From the NCBI RefSeq assembly GCF_900116865.1, contig NZ_FPCD01000002.1:62001-126000 (forward strand): 64,000 nucleotides of DNA, read 5' to 3'. Below the pieces are notes generated by a model. That model saw only the letters and a list, made by a program, of their open reading frames with translations. It was not told the DNA's origin and ran no database searches. Shown here one piece after another: positions 55,572-63,623 of the stretch; position 1 is the stretch's first letter, and the number at the start of each line of letters is the position of its first letter. The DNA is from Butyrivibrio sp. M55. Lineage in GTDB: Bacteria; Bacillota; Clostridia; Lachnospirales; Lachnospiraceae. The translations under genes and the position numbers were made by a program.

Positions 55572-56150
55572 ATGGAAAAGAAATTAGATAAAAGAGCAGA
55601 TTCTATTTTCCTAACTGAGGCAAATGAAGAGTTTGCAGATGAACTTCAAAAGTTTAAAGATGAAGTGCTTCAAGCAGATAAGGACAATGATGATCAATTC
55701 GCAGGTTGTATGGGCTTAGAAAATTGTGATACTGCTAAAGAATGGATTGATATTTGCAATTTGAGAAAAAGTGCAGAGACTTGTGAAGAGACTGGAACAG
55801 AAGTGCCGTCAACGACATATTTTGCGATAAGGGAAAAAGATAATAGGCTAGTAGGAGTAATAGATCTGCGCCATCATATAAATCATCCAATTCTCGGGAC
55901 ATGGGGCGGTCACTGTGGATACTCTGTCAGACCTTCTGAAAGAGGAAAGGGATATGCCACGGAAATGCTCAGACAGAATGTGCTTAATGCAGATAAAATT
56001 GGCATTGAGAGGATGCTTATGGTATGCGATGAGGATAATATTGCCAGTGAAAATACAATACTTGCAAACAACGGACATCTTGAAAAAATCATAGAAATAG
56101 ACGGATGTAGGATGAAGCGATTTTGGATAAATACGAATCGGGATTTGTAG
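55572..56150 (+). CDS. GNAT family N-acetyltransferase
   Basis: 192 residues. The acetyl-CoA binding motif is YSVRPSERGKGYATEML (R/Q-x-x-G-x-G/A type), followed by MLMVCDEDNIASENTILANNG. The N-terminal helical part is longer than in minimal GNATs. The ribosome-binding site is distant from the ATG. Substrate unknown; a second GNAT gene follows 36 bases later. Confidence 0.88.
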   Translation: MEKKLDKRADSIFLTEANEEFADELQKFKDEVLQADKDNDDQFAGCMGLENCDTAKEWIDICNLRKSAETCEETGTEVPSTTYFAIREKDNRLVGVIDLRHHINHPILGTWGGHCGYSVRPSERGKGYATEMLRQNVLNADKIGIERMLMVCDEDNIASENTILANNGHLEKIIEIDGCRMKRFWINTNRDL

Positions 56151-56186
56151 TGTGGATTAAATTTCGGTTTTTCAAGGATAAGAAAA

Positions 56187-56684
56187 ATGAAAATAAGAGC
56201 ATTTGATCTCAACGATGATTTTGATGTGATCAAGACATGGATCACAGATGAAAGAACACATATGATGTGGTGCGCAAATCGGATTCCGTATCCCATCGAA
56301 AAAGAAACACTTAGGAGTTTTCTATCAGAAATATCAGAAAAATTTGGAGATAGTCCTTTCATTGCGGTAGATGATGAAGGGCGTGCTGTTGGATTCTATT
56401 GCTATTCACTTAATCGTGAGGCACATGAAGGGATGGTTAAGTTTGTTATGGTTGATGCATCTGTTCGTGGTCAAGGAATCGGAAAAGAAATGATCAGGCT
56501 ACTTGTTCGTTACGCCTTTTCTGATTCGGAGGCTTTGGGTGTACAACTTAATGTGTTTTCAGAGAATGTAAGAGCCAAGAAATGCTATGAGGGTGCTGGG
56601 TTTACAGAAAGGCAAAATACTCCTGATGTATTCAAGTATAAAGACGAGTCTTGGGGTAGATGCAATATGATTATAAAACGTTAA
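56187..56684 (+). CDS. GNAT family N-acetyltransferase
   Basis: 165 residues. DASVRGQGIGKEMIRLLV is the acetyl-CoA motif, with LNVFSENVRAKKCYEGAGF as the usual C-terminal motif. WCANRIPYPIEKE near the start is typical of RimJ/RimL-like members. Same strand as the previous GNAT. Substrate unknown. Confidence 0.88.
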   Translation: MKIRAFDLNDDFDVIKTWITDERTHMMWCANRIPYPIEKETLRSFLSEISEKFGDSPFIAVDDEGRAVGFYCYSLNREAHEGMVKFVMVDASVRGQGIGKEMIRLLVRYAFSDSEALGVQLNVFSENVRAKKCYEGAGFTERQNTPDVFKYKDESWGRCNMIIKR

Positions 56685-56809
56685 AGCAGAAGATAACTTT
56701 ACAATAATACTTGCATGGAACTGCTTTAGAAAGAAATAACAGAATTGCCACCAACCGCATACAGTAGCCCTGAGCTTTCTACCGTACGTAGCAGGTAAAC
56801 AGCAACTCG

Positions 56810-56844
56810 CCTCAGAAACTCAGTGTTTCTGGGGGTTTTCTTTT
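56810..56844 (+). terminator. Rho-independent terminator
   Basis: CCTCAGAAAC pairs with GTTTCTGGGG, followed by GTTTTCTTTT. It ends the acetyltransferase transcript. Confidence 0.8.
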
Positions 56845-56922
56845 ATCTATATTTCTTCATATAAATTCTTCCTGCGGTATATTATAATTAATTATATTTT
56901 ATACGAACGGAGGAGGTATTAC

Positions 56923-57669
56923 ATGGAACTTAAAGGTAAGACAGCTATTGTAACCGGCGGTACATCTGGCATAGGATTCTCAACAGCGCAGGCTTTTCTT
57001 GAAAAAGGAGCAAAAGTTGTTGTTGTAGGTCGTAATGCCCAGCGTGGGGAAAATGCAGTAGCAGAACTATCAAAAATATCTGCTGACGTAGTATTTTATC
57101 AGGGCGACACATCTGATGAAAGTAGTGTAAAGGGGTTAGTAGATTTTGCGGTCGAAAAATTCGGTTCCTTGGACGTTATGGTCAACAACGCAGGGATAGG
57201 TATTCATGGAACAGTAGACGAATTGTCCGCTGATGATTGGGCAAAGGTTATTGACATCAATCTTAATGGTGTATTCTATGGCACCAAGTATGCTGCTATT
57301 CAGATGAAGAAGCAGGGCAAAGGCGGAGCAATCATATCCACATCTTCAATTGAGGGCGTGATTGGCGATCCTCTTATCCCATCATATTGTGCAGCTAAGG
57401 GTGGTGTAAACCAGCTTGCTAAATCCTCAGCACTTTCACTTGCAAAAGATGGTATTCGTGTTAATACAGTAAATCCCGGTTATGTGGATACTCCGCTTGT
57501 CAGCGTTGAAGCAATTGGTCAGGAGCTTCATGATGCACTTGTTGCAATGCATCCACTTGGCCGTTTTGCTAAGCCGGAAGAGATTGCTCATGCAATCATA
57601 TTCCTTGCAGAAAACGAGTTTATAACAGGCACACATCTTATTGTTGACGGTGGTTACACCGCTCGCTAA
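56923..57669 (+). CDS. SDR family oxidoreductase
   Basis: 248 residues, a classical short-chain dehydrogenase. TGGTSGIG at 11-18 binds NAD(P), NNAG is at 88-91, the catalytic residues are N113, S141/S142, Y155 and K159. It resembles FabG/glucose dehydrogenase-like enzymes. A strong GGAGGAGG site precedes the start. Substrate not predictable. Confidence 0.92.
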   Translation: MELKGKTAIVTGGTSGIGFSTAQAFLEKGAKVVVVGRNAQRGENAVAELSKISADVVFYQGDTSDESSVKGLVDFAVEKFGSLDVMVNNAGIGIHGTVDELSADDWAKVIDINLNGVFYGTKYAAIQMKKQGKGGAIISTSSIEGVIGDPLIPSYCAAKGGVNQLAKSSALSLAKDGIRVNTVNPGYVDTPLVSVEAIGQELHDALVAMHPLGRFAKPEEIAHAIIFLAENEFITGTHLIVDGGYTAR

Positions 57670-57724
57670 GATTGTTGACAAATATTATACGTAAATTTCA
57701 GTGAGAGCGTAAAAATTTTAGAGG

Positions 57725-57756
57725 CATGGCGAATGTTGGCATTCGTCATGTTTTTT
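57725..57756 (+). terminator. Rho-independent terminator
   Basis: CATGGCGAATG/CATTCGTCATG with a TTGG loop is followed by TTTTTT, after the SDR gene. Confidence 0.88.
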
Positions 57757-57781
57757 GTTATGCCGTACAAAGATATTCGAT

Positions 57782-57840
57782 TTGACAGTATAAGGAGTCT
57801 ATGTTAACCTATAGGCTAATAGCATTAGCTTAATAGTTAA
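57782..57840 (+). promoter_or_regulatory. Promoter/operator region of the TetR gene
   Basis: A consensus TTGACA (57782-57787) has a weak -10, TAACCT, 17 bp downstream. Two nested dyads follow: GCTAAT/ATTAGC (57815-57829) and outer TTAAC/GTTAA (57804-57840), a plausible TetR operator. Confidence 0.5.
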
Positions 57841-57861
57841 AATAATTAGCAAGGAGGAAGA

Positions 57862-58428
57862 ATGTCCAGAAAACAAGAAATCATCGAAGTGTGTGTTGAA
57901 ATGATAGATAAAGATGGTTTTCAGAATCTTTCTATAAAAACTATCGCTGATAGATTAGGCATAAAGCCGCCGTCTTTGTACAAGCATTTTCAAGGCGGTT
58001 TGGATGAAATAAAAGAGGCAATCCCGGTATATGGTTGGAGCAAAATTGATATAAAGATCGCTAAATCAGCAGTAGGAAAGTCGCGGGAAGAAGGATTAAA
58101 AGCAATGTGTTATGCTTTGCGTGAATTTGCTCATGATCATCCCGGAGTTTTTGAGGCAATATGCTGGCACAATTCATATACATCCGAACTGAACCATGAA
58201 ATTACAAAAGGGGTTATATCATCTTTATATTCTGTTCTGGATTCTCTTGAGTTCGACGAAGTTAAGAAAATGCATGTGATGCGAAGCCTTAGAGGATTTG
58301 TGGAAGGATTTTCGATGCTGGAGTTACATGGTAGTTTTGGAGATGAAATCTCTTTGGATGAAAGTTTTGCTTATGGCGTAGATGCATTGATTTCAGGGAT
58401 TATGAAAGGACAAAAAAATGTGGGTTGA
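57862..58428 (+). CDS. TetR/AcrR family transcriptional regulator
   Basis: 188 residues. The N-terminal helix-turn-helix is IKTIADRLGIKPPSLYKHFQG (about 23-43). The rest matches the TetR C-terminal ligand domain with a WHG-like DALISGIM end. A strong AAGGAGG site is present. It overlaps the CPBP protease gene by 11 bases and probably regulates it and itself. Confidence 0.92.
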   Translation: MSRKQEIIEVCVEMIDKDGFQNLSIKTIADRLGIKPPSLYKHFQGGLDEIKEAIPVYGWSKIDIKIAKSAVGKSREEGLKAMCYALREFAHDHPGVFEAICWHNSYTSELNHEITKGVISSLYSVLDSLEFDEVKKMHVMRSLRGFVEGFSMLELHGSFGDEISLDESFAYGVDALISGIMKGQKNVG

Positions 58429-59230
58429 TGAAAAAAAGAAAGCTCCGATAGCAGATTTTTTTGGTTGGCTTCTGTTTATAACTGTTTTTTTTCAAATTAT
58501 TATGTTTATTCTCGAACCTGCGTCGGTTAGTTATGCGGAAACGGGAAAGCTAAAATTTGCATATATTATGTATGCGACCATAGGGATACTCTTTACAACA
58601 CCGGCTCCGTCTATTTCTCTTTTTATCGTACTTAGGAAAGAAGAGCATATCACTGTAAAAGAATATTTGAAGCGCTTTTTATATACCCCCAAAAAGATGA
58701 AAACGATTCTAATAACAGGCCTGTTCTGCATATGTGCCTTGGTATTTGCCATTTTCTGCGGTGAACCTAACGGTTCGCCATTGTACCTGATGCCGCTTGG
58801 TTTTCTTATTATGCTGCCGTTTGCCGGATTTGCGGAGGAAACCGGCTGGCGTGGCTTTTTGCAACCTATGTTGGAAAAAAGATTTCCCTTCCCGGTTGCA
58901 ACTACTATTGTAGCGGTAATCTGGTGTGTATGGCATTTTCCGATATGGTTACAGCCGACCTCCAATCACTATGGCGATAGCATGGTAGGTTTTGCTATAA
59001 ACATATTTGTATGGGCCTTTGTGGCCGCTGCAATCTATAAATCTACGAAGAGCGTCCTGGCATGTGCTGTTTATCACTCTTTTATAAATTCCATAGGCGC
59101 TATTTATGATTGGAATAAGCTATTTGACACATACCCGAAATCAAATGCAGCGTACGTATACTTTGGGATTATTTTTATAGCTGCTGTGGTGATCTGGTAT
59201 AAGGAAGATAAAAATCACAAAGTCTATTAA
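58418..59230 (+). CDS. CPBP family intramembrane metalloprotease
   Basis: 270 residues with about seven to eight membrane helices. The ABI/CPBP motifs are complete: EETGWRG (E140, E141, R145), FPxxxxH-type WHFPIW with H173, and H220 in CAVYHSFIN. Such Rce1-like proteases are implicated in bacteriocin self-immunity or processing. It is translationally coupled to the TetR gene. No bacteriocin gene is visible nearby. Confidence 0.9.
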   Translation: MWVDEKKKAPIADFFGWLLFITVFFQIIMFILEPASVSYAETGKLKFAYIMYATIGILFTTPAPSISLFIVLRKEEHITVKEYLKRFLYTPKKMKTILITGLFCICALVFAIFCGEPNGSPLYLMPLGFLIMLPFAGFAEETGWRGFLQPMLEKRFPFPVATTIVAVIWCVWHFPIWLQPTSNHYGDSMVGFAINIFVWAFVAAAIYKSTKSVLACAVYHSFINSIGAIYDWNKLFDTYPKSNAAYVYFGIIFIAAVVIWYKEDKNHKVY

Positions 59231-59245
59231 GAACATATTTATATA

Positions 59246-59274
59246 TTGACATGCATAAATGTGTATGCTATATT
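59246..59274 (+). promoter_or_regulatory. Promoter/operator of the ArsR gene
   Basis: TTGACA (59246-59251) and TATATT (59269-59274), 17 bp apart. An inverted repeat GCATA/TATGC (59253-59268) fills the spacer, a typical ArsR operator position. Confidence 0.75.
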
Positions 59275-59300
59275 CTTTTCATCCGTAGGAGGTGAAAACT

Positions 59301-59615
59301 ATGAGTTTTAGAGAAGATGTGAGAAAGATTAAGGCTCTTGCAGATGAGAATCGTTTGGCGATCATGCTGTCACTCCAGCATGGGGAAAAATGTGGATGTG
59401 TCTTATTGGAAGAGCTTAATATTACACAGCCTACTCTTTCACATCATATGAAACTCCTTTGTGACAGTGATCTTGTGATTGGAAGAAAAGATGGAAAGTG
59501 GATGTATTATTCAATTTCCAAAGAAGGCATAGAGGCGTTTCGTAAAATGATTGGATCATACGTAAGGTGCGACTGCGAGAATACAGAAAGCGCAAGCAGT
59601 TGCTGTTGCAAATAA
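59301..59615 (+). CDS. ArsR/SmtB family metal- or metalloid-responsive repressor
   Basis: 104 residues from the ATG at 59301 (AGGAGGT at good spacing; a GTG at 59292 overlaps that site). Winged helix: LNITQPTLSHHMKLLCDSDLV. CGCVLLEEL carries C31 and C33, resembling the ArsR sensing motif. The tail has C90, C92 and a C101-C103 cluster that may form a second metal site. It precedes the permease gene and probably represses both. Confidence 0.93.
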   Translation: MSFREDVRKIKALADENRLAIMLSLQHGEKCGCVLLEELNITQPTLSHHMKLLCDSDLVIGRKDGKWMYYSISKEGIEAFRKMIGSYVRCDCENTESASSCCCK

Positions 59616-59720
59616 ACTTCATAGAAAAAGAAGTACAAATAGGCAATTCGGTAGGGATTGCCTATATAAAAGCACGACATATTGATGCATTTGAATATGT
59701 CAAACTAAAGGAGTGATACA

Positions 59721-60707
59721 ATGTGGAAACTAATTCAGAATCAGGTATTGGGGATGAAATGGCTATATGAATTGATTGGCAACCTGATGTCTATTTGGGG
59801 AGTTGATATAACTTCAAGAGTTGGTGGGAGCGTACATTTTTTTCTGTATGATGTTATCAAAATAACCGTCCTGCTTTGTGGACTGATTTTTATGATTTCT
59901 TATATACAAAGCTTTTTCCCTCCGGAGAAGAGCAGGAAAATTTTGAGCAGGTTCGATGGAATCGGAGCAAATATTGTCGGGGCATTGCTTGGTACGGTAA
60001 CTCCTTTCTGTTCATGTTCTTCAATACCAATTTTCATGGGTTTTACGGCGGCGGGATTACCACTGGGAGTGACATTTTCCTTTCTGATATCTTCGCCTAT
60101 GGTAGATCTTGCTAGTATTGTTCTTTTGATGAGTATCTTCGGAGCAAAGATAGCAATCGTTTATGTAATGCTCGGTTTAGTAATCGCTGTTATTGGCGGT
60201 GCAATAATCGAGAAGCTTCATATGGAAGATCAGGTTGCTGATTTTATCCGTAATAGAAATATCAGTGTTGAGGTCGAGACACCGAATATGAAGTTAAAAG
60301 ATAGAATGATTTATGCAAAGGATCAGGTGGTAAGCACTTTTAAAAAAATTTTTCCTTTTATAGTGATTGGTGTAGGAATAGGTGCGATTATTCATAACTG
60401 GATACCGGAGAAATGGATTCAAAACATTCTGGGCAGTAACAATCCGTTTGGAGTAATTATTGCAACGGTTGTAGGTGTTCCGATGTATGCTGATATCTTT
60501 GGTACAATCTCGGTGGCTGAGGCGCTGCTTAAGGCAACAAAAGAGGCTGTTAAAGAAAAGGGCATTAGTGCGGAAGTTGAATATATAACTGACATGGAGA
60601 AAATCATGGGATATGATATTATGAGTATGCCGGCATTGGTAATCGATGAAAAGGTCGTGTCGTCCGGAAAAGTTTTGAAAACCAATGATGTAGCAAAATT
60701 GCTGTGA
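59721..60707 (+). CDS. ArsP-type permease truncated and fused to a thioredoxin-like tail
   Basis: 328 residues. Residues 1-270 are an ArsP_1/DUF318 permease: the TVTPFCSCSSIPIF motif with C97 and C99, LISSPMVDLAS, and GVPMYADIFGTISVAEALL. The normal C-terminal helices (about 60-70 residues) are missing. From residue 271 (near 60531) the frame reads KATKEAVKEKGISAEVEYIT, then MSMPALVIDEKVVSSGK, which is the second half of small thioredoxin-fold redox proteins commonly encoded after such permeases. The CxxC half is absent. A deletion joining two neighbouring genes is the likely cause. The pump is probably impaired. Confidence 0.82.
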   Translation: MWKLIQNQVLGMKWLYELIGNLMSIWGVDITSRVGGSVHFFLYDVIKITVLLCGLIFMISYIQSFFPPEKSRKILSRFDGIGANIVGALLGTVTPFCSCSSIPIFMGFTAAGLPLGVTFSFLISSPMVDLASIVLLMSIFGAKIAIVYVMLGLVIAVIGGAIIEKLHMEDQVADFIRNRNISVEVETPNMKLKDRMIYAKDQVVSTFKKIFPFIVIGVGIGAIIHNWIPEKWIQNILGSNNPFGVIIATVVGVPMYADIFGTISVAEALLKATKEAVKEKGISAEVEYITDMEKIMGYDIMSMPALVIDEKVVSSGKVLKTNDVAKLL

Positions 60708-60721
60708 TAGAGGACGAAAAT

Positions 60722-61162
60722 ATGATTGATATAAGAGACTGTGATAATTATGAAATTGCAAAAGAACTCATTTTGGAGTATTCAAAGATAAAGGGCGCGG
60801 AAGCCTGCTTCGTATCCCTTGATAAAGAGCTGGCGGACCTTGAAGGCTTTTACCGAGACGGAGCTTTACTGCTGGGATATGATGAAGATAAGCCCATTGC
60901 AACGATCGCCATCAAAAAGATAGATGATGATACTGCAGAAGCAAAGCGTTTATTCATAAAGCCTGAATGCAGAGGGCGAGGCTATGCAAGACCTATGCTT
61001 AATACGATGCTGGATAAATGTCGTTCACTAGGCTTTAAGGAGGTTCGTTTTACCACAAAACCTGAAGTTATGAGCGTAGGCTACGCATTATATAAGAAGA
61101 TGGGCTTTGATGAACTCGAAAACAATGAGGGAACAGTTTTGATGAGAATGGTGTTGGAGTAA
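60722..61162 (+). CDS. GNAT family N-acetyltransferase
   Basis: 146 residues from the ATG at 60722, with GAGGA six bases upstream. RLFIKPECRGRGYARPML is the acetyl-CoA motif; ALYKKMGFDELENNEGTVLM closes the fold. It starts 14 bases after the fused permease gene, so may be in the same transcript. Substrate unknown. Confidence 0.88.
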   Translation: MIDIRDCDNYEIAKELILEYSKIKGAEACFVSLDKELADLEGFYRDGALLLGYDEDKPIATIAIKKIDDDTAEAKRLFIKPECRGRGYARPMLNTMLDKCRSLGFKEVRFTTKPEVMSVGYALYKKMGFDELENNEGTVLMRMVLE

Positions 61163-61175
61163 GTTGTACTCGAAT

Positions 61176-62063
61176 CTATAACGGGAAAGCCACTGTATCC
61201 TTATAAAGCTTTTTGAGCAAATTTATGAAGCTCTTTAGGTTTTCGCGATTGTCATTCTTATGGGTGCAGAGTACGCAGTTGAAGTGCTCCTTGCAGTCGA
61301 ACGGAATCCAGGCGAATTGTCCGCTGTGGTCATTTAAGAAACCGGGAGCGAGGCAGACGCCTTTTTCTGCGGCTACGTTAGTGAGAGTTGAGTCGTGATC
61401 GGGACTGTTAAAATAATCAATCTTACCGGTGGACATGAGACGATGCTGTACCTTTCTGAGTGCATCAGGTGAACCACCACCAACCATAAGTGTTCGACCA
61501 TAGAGATCTTCTTCAGTAATTACATTTTTTGCTGCAAGAGGATCTTCCTTTGTAGTAATAAGATAAATTCGGCTCTTGAACAGTTCATGCACAGTGCTGT
61601 TCGAGAGCTGTTTTGTTTGCTCTTTTAAGCAGAATAGAATATCTGCTTCTTCTTTGAGGAACAGTTCAAGACTATTTTCATACTGAAACTTAGGTTCAAT
61701 CTGTATGTCCGGATTTGTTTTCCAAAATGTTCTTATGGCTTCCGGCAGGAAAAAAAGCGCCTGTCTCACCATAAGAGCGATGGAGATGCTGTCAGTATAT
61801 TTAGCGCTGAAATTCTGGCCCTGCTCGATAGCTCTTTTCATCTCTTCGCGCATGCCGGTGAGGTATGTGACAAACTGTGCTCCGGCCGGAGTAAGGGAGG
61901 CTCCTTTTCCGTTTCTGTCAAAGATTGTAAATCCAATTTCATCTTCCAAAAGTTTGATCTGATATGAAAAAGTTGGCTGGCTGACAAACAGATTGTCGGC
62001 TGCCTTACTGAAGTTCAGTGTGTGAGCCAGTTCTATGCAGTAATCTATCTGCTTTGTATTCAT
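61176..62063 (-). CDS. LysR family transcriptional regulator
   Basis: 295 residues. N-terminal helix-turn-helix LNFSKAADNLFVSQPTFSYQIKLLEDEIG is recognisable in parts (FSKAADNLFVSQPTFS). A substrate-binding-type effector domain follows. It is divergent from the flavodoxin gene, with a T-N11-A site between, so it likely controls the flavodoxin and aldo/keto reductase genes. Confidence 0.93.
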   Translation of the reverse strand: MNTKQIDYCIELAHTLNFSKAADNLFVSQPTFSYQIKLLEDEIGFTIFDRNGKGASLTPAGAQFVTYLTGMREEMKRAIEQGQNFSAKYTDSISIALMVRQALFFLPEAIRTFWKTNPDIQIEPKFQYENSLELFLKEEADILFCLKEQTKQLSNSTVHELFKSRIYLITTKEDPLAAKNVITEEDLYGRTLMVGGGSPDALRKVQHRLMSTGKIDYFNSPDHDSTLTNVAAEKGVCLAPGFLNDHSGQFAWIPFDCKEHFNCVLCTHKNDNRENLKSFINLLKKLYKDTVAFPL

Positions 62064-62191
62064 AGCTTATCCTCTTTGTTATTTAAAAATTAAATTAGAT
62101 ATAGAGTCTTTCTATTGGATATTTTATAACATGCCACTTAAAATGAAAACATAGAAACCGGAAAACATAAAGACGAATGGAGGATGATTAG
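62064..62191. promoter_or_regulatory. Divergent regulatory region with LysR-type site
   Basis: ATAGAGTCTTTCTAT (62101-62115) is an ATAG-N7-CTAT inverted repeat with the T-N11-A pattern of LysR boxes. TATAAC at 62125-62130 could be the -10 for the flavodoxin gene; it lacks a good -35, as expected for an activated promoter. Confidence 0.6.
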
Positions 62192-62713
62192 ATGGCAAAG
62201 ACACTCATAGCATTCTTTTCGAGAGCAGATGAAAATTACTTTGGCGGAGCAATGAGGTACGTCAAGGTTGGAAATACTGAAATAGTAGTAAACATAATGA
62301 AAGAACTTATAGATGCAGATACCTTTAAAATCGAGATGAAGGATCCATACTCACCGGTTTACATGACCTGTATAGAGGAGGCGAAAAGAGATCTTCATGA
62401 AGGTAAGAGACCGGAACTTGTAAGCACGCCGTACAGCATAGATGAATACGACACGATTATCCTTGGCTATCCCAACTACTGGGGAACAGTGCCCATGGCA
62501 GTTGTAACCTTCCTTGAGAACTTTGATTTTACAGGAAAGACAATTCTTCCACTGTGTACAAATGAGGGAAGTGGAATGGGATCCAGCGAGAAAGATGTTA
62601 AAAAGTATGCTGTGGGAGCAACATTTAAGAGCGGGCTTTCTATTACAGGAAGCAGGGCTGCTGATTCAAAAGGTGCAGTAGAGAAGTGGCTTGCAGCAAA
62701 TGGACTTATGTAA
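62192..62713 (+). CDS. Flavodoxin
   Basis: 173 residues. TLIAFFSRADENYFGG carries the FMN phosphate loop region; DTIILGYPNYWGTVPMAVVTF and the C-terminal SGLSITGSRA are typical of Flavodoxin_4-type proteins. Low-potential electron carrier or reductase partner. GGAGG upstream. Confidence 0.9.
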   Translation: MAKTLIAFFSRADENYFGGAMRYVKVGNTEIVVNIMKELIDADTFKIEMKDPYSPVYMTCIEEAKRDLHEGKRPELVSTPYSIDEYDTIILGYPNYWGTVPMAVVTFLENFDFTGKTILPLCTNEGSGMGSSEKDVKKYAVGATFKSGLSITGSRAADSKGAVEKWLAANGLM

Positions 62714-62763
62714 GGTGGACGAAGAAATGGAATATTCAAAGATTAAGAATGGAGGGTATTACA

Positions 62764-63606
62764 ATGGAAATGATCAAGTTAAATAATGGAATCGAGTGTC
62801 CTGTAGTAGGTATTGGAACATTTATGCTTTCACCTGCTGATGCGGAAAACAGTACAAGAGAAGCACTTAAAATGGGATATCGTCTTGTTGATACCGCGAA
62901 TGCATATGTGAATGAGCGTGCTGTTGGAAGAGGGATTAAGGGCAGCGGAGTTGCAAGAGGAGAAGTATTTCTTTCCACAAAACTCTGGCCAAGCGAGTAT
63001 GAGAATCCAAATGCTGTAGATGAAACACTGGAGAGACTTGGCGTTGACTATGTGGATCTTCTCTATATCCATCAGCCTGCCGGGAGCTGGTTCGCAGGAT
63101 ACAGGCAGCTTGAAAAAGCATACAAAGAAGGTAAGGCGAAGTCTATTGGAATTTCTAACTTTGAAGGAAAATACATTGAAGAGTTACAGACAAAATGGGA
63201 GATTGTTCCTCAGTTTATTCAGGTTGAGGCGCATCCATATTTTACCCAGACCGAACTTCGTAAGACCTTGGATAAGTATGACATCAAGCTCATGAGCTGG
63301 TATCCTCTTGGTCATGGAGATAAGTCCCTTATAAATGAGCCTGTGTTTACAGAGCTTGGAAAGAAATATGGCAAGTCATCTGCTCAGATCATCCTTCGCT
63401 GGCATACACAGATGGGATTTGTAGTTATTCCCGGAAGCAAGAATGTTGATCATATCAGAGACAACATGAATATTACAGATTTCAAGCTTACCGATGATGA
63501 GATGAATCAGATCGCAAAACTTGATAAAAATGTGAGATACTATAATCGTACCGATTCTCAGCTGGTACAGTTTGCAGCTTGGAAACCTGAGTTTGAGAAA
63601 AAGTAA
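62764..63606 (+). CDS. Aldo/keto reductase
   Basis: 280 residues from the ATG at 62764 (GGAGGG upstream). Catalytic residues are D43 and Y48 in VDTANAY, K73 in STKLWP and H103 in LLYIHQP. IPGSKNVDHIRDNMNITDF is the NADPH-binding end. It resembles AKR5-type reductases. It is in the LysR-controlled cluster. Confidence 0.93.
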   Translation: MEMIKLNNGIECPVVGIGTFMLSPADAENSTREALKMGYRLVDTANAYVNERAVGRGIKGSGVARGEVFLSTKLWPSEYENPNAVDETLERLGVDYVDLLYIHQPAGSWFAGYRQLEKAYKEGKAKSIGISNFEGKYIEELQTKWEIVPQFIQVEAHPYFTQTELRKTLDKYDIKLMSWYPLGHGDKSLINEPVFTELGKKYGKSSAQIILRWHTQMGFVVIPGSKNVDHIRDNMNITDFKLTDDEMNQIAKLDKNVRYYNRTDSQLVQFAAWKPEFEKK

Positions 63607-63623
63607 GGGTTTAGAGGAAAAAT

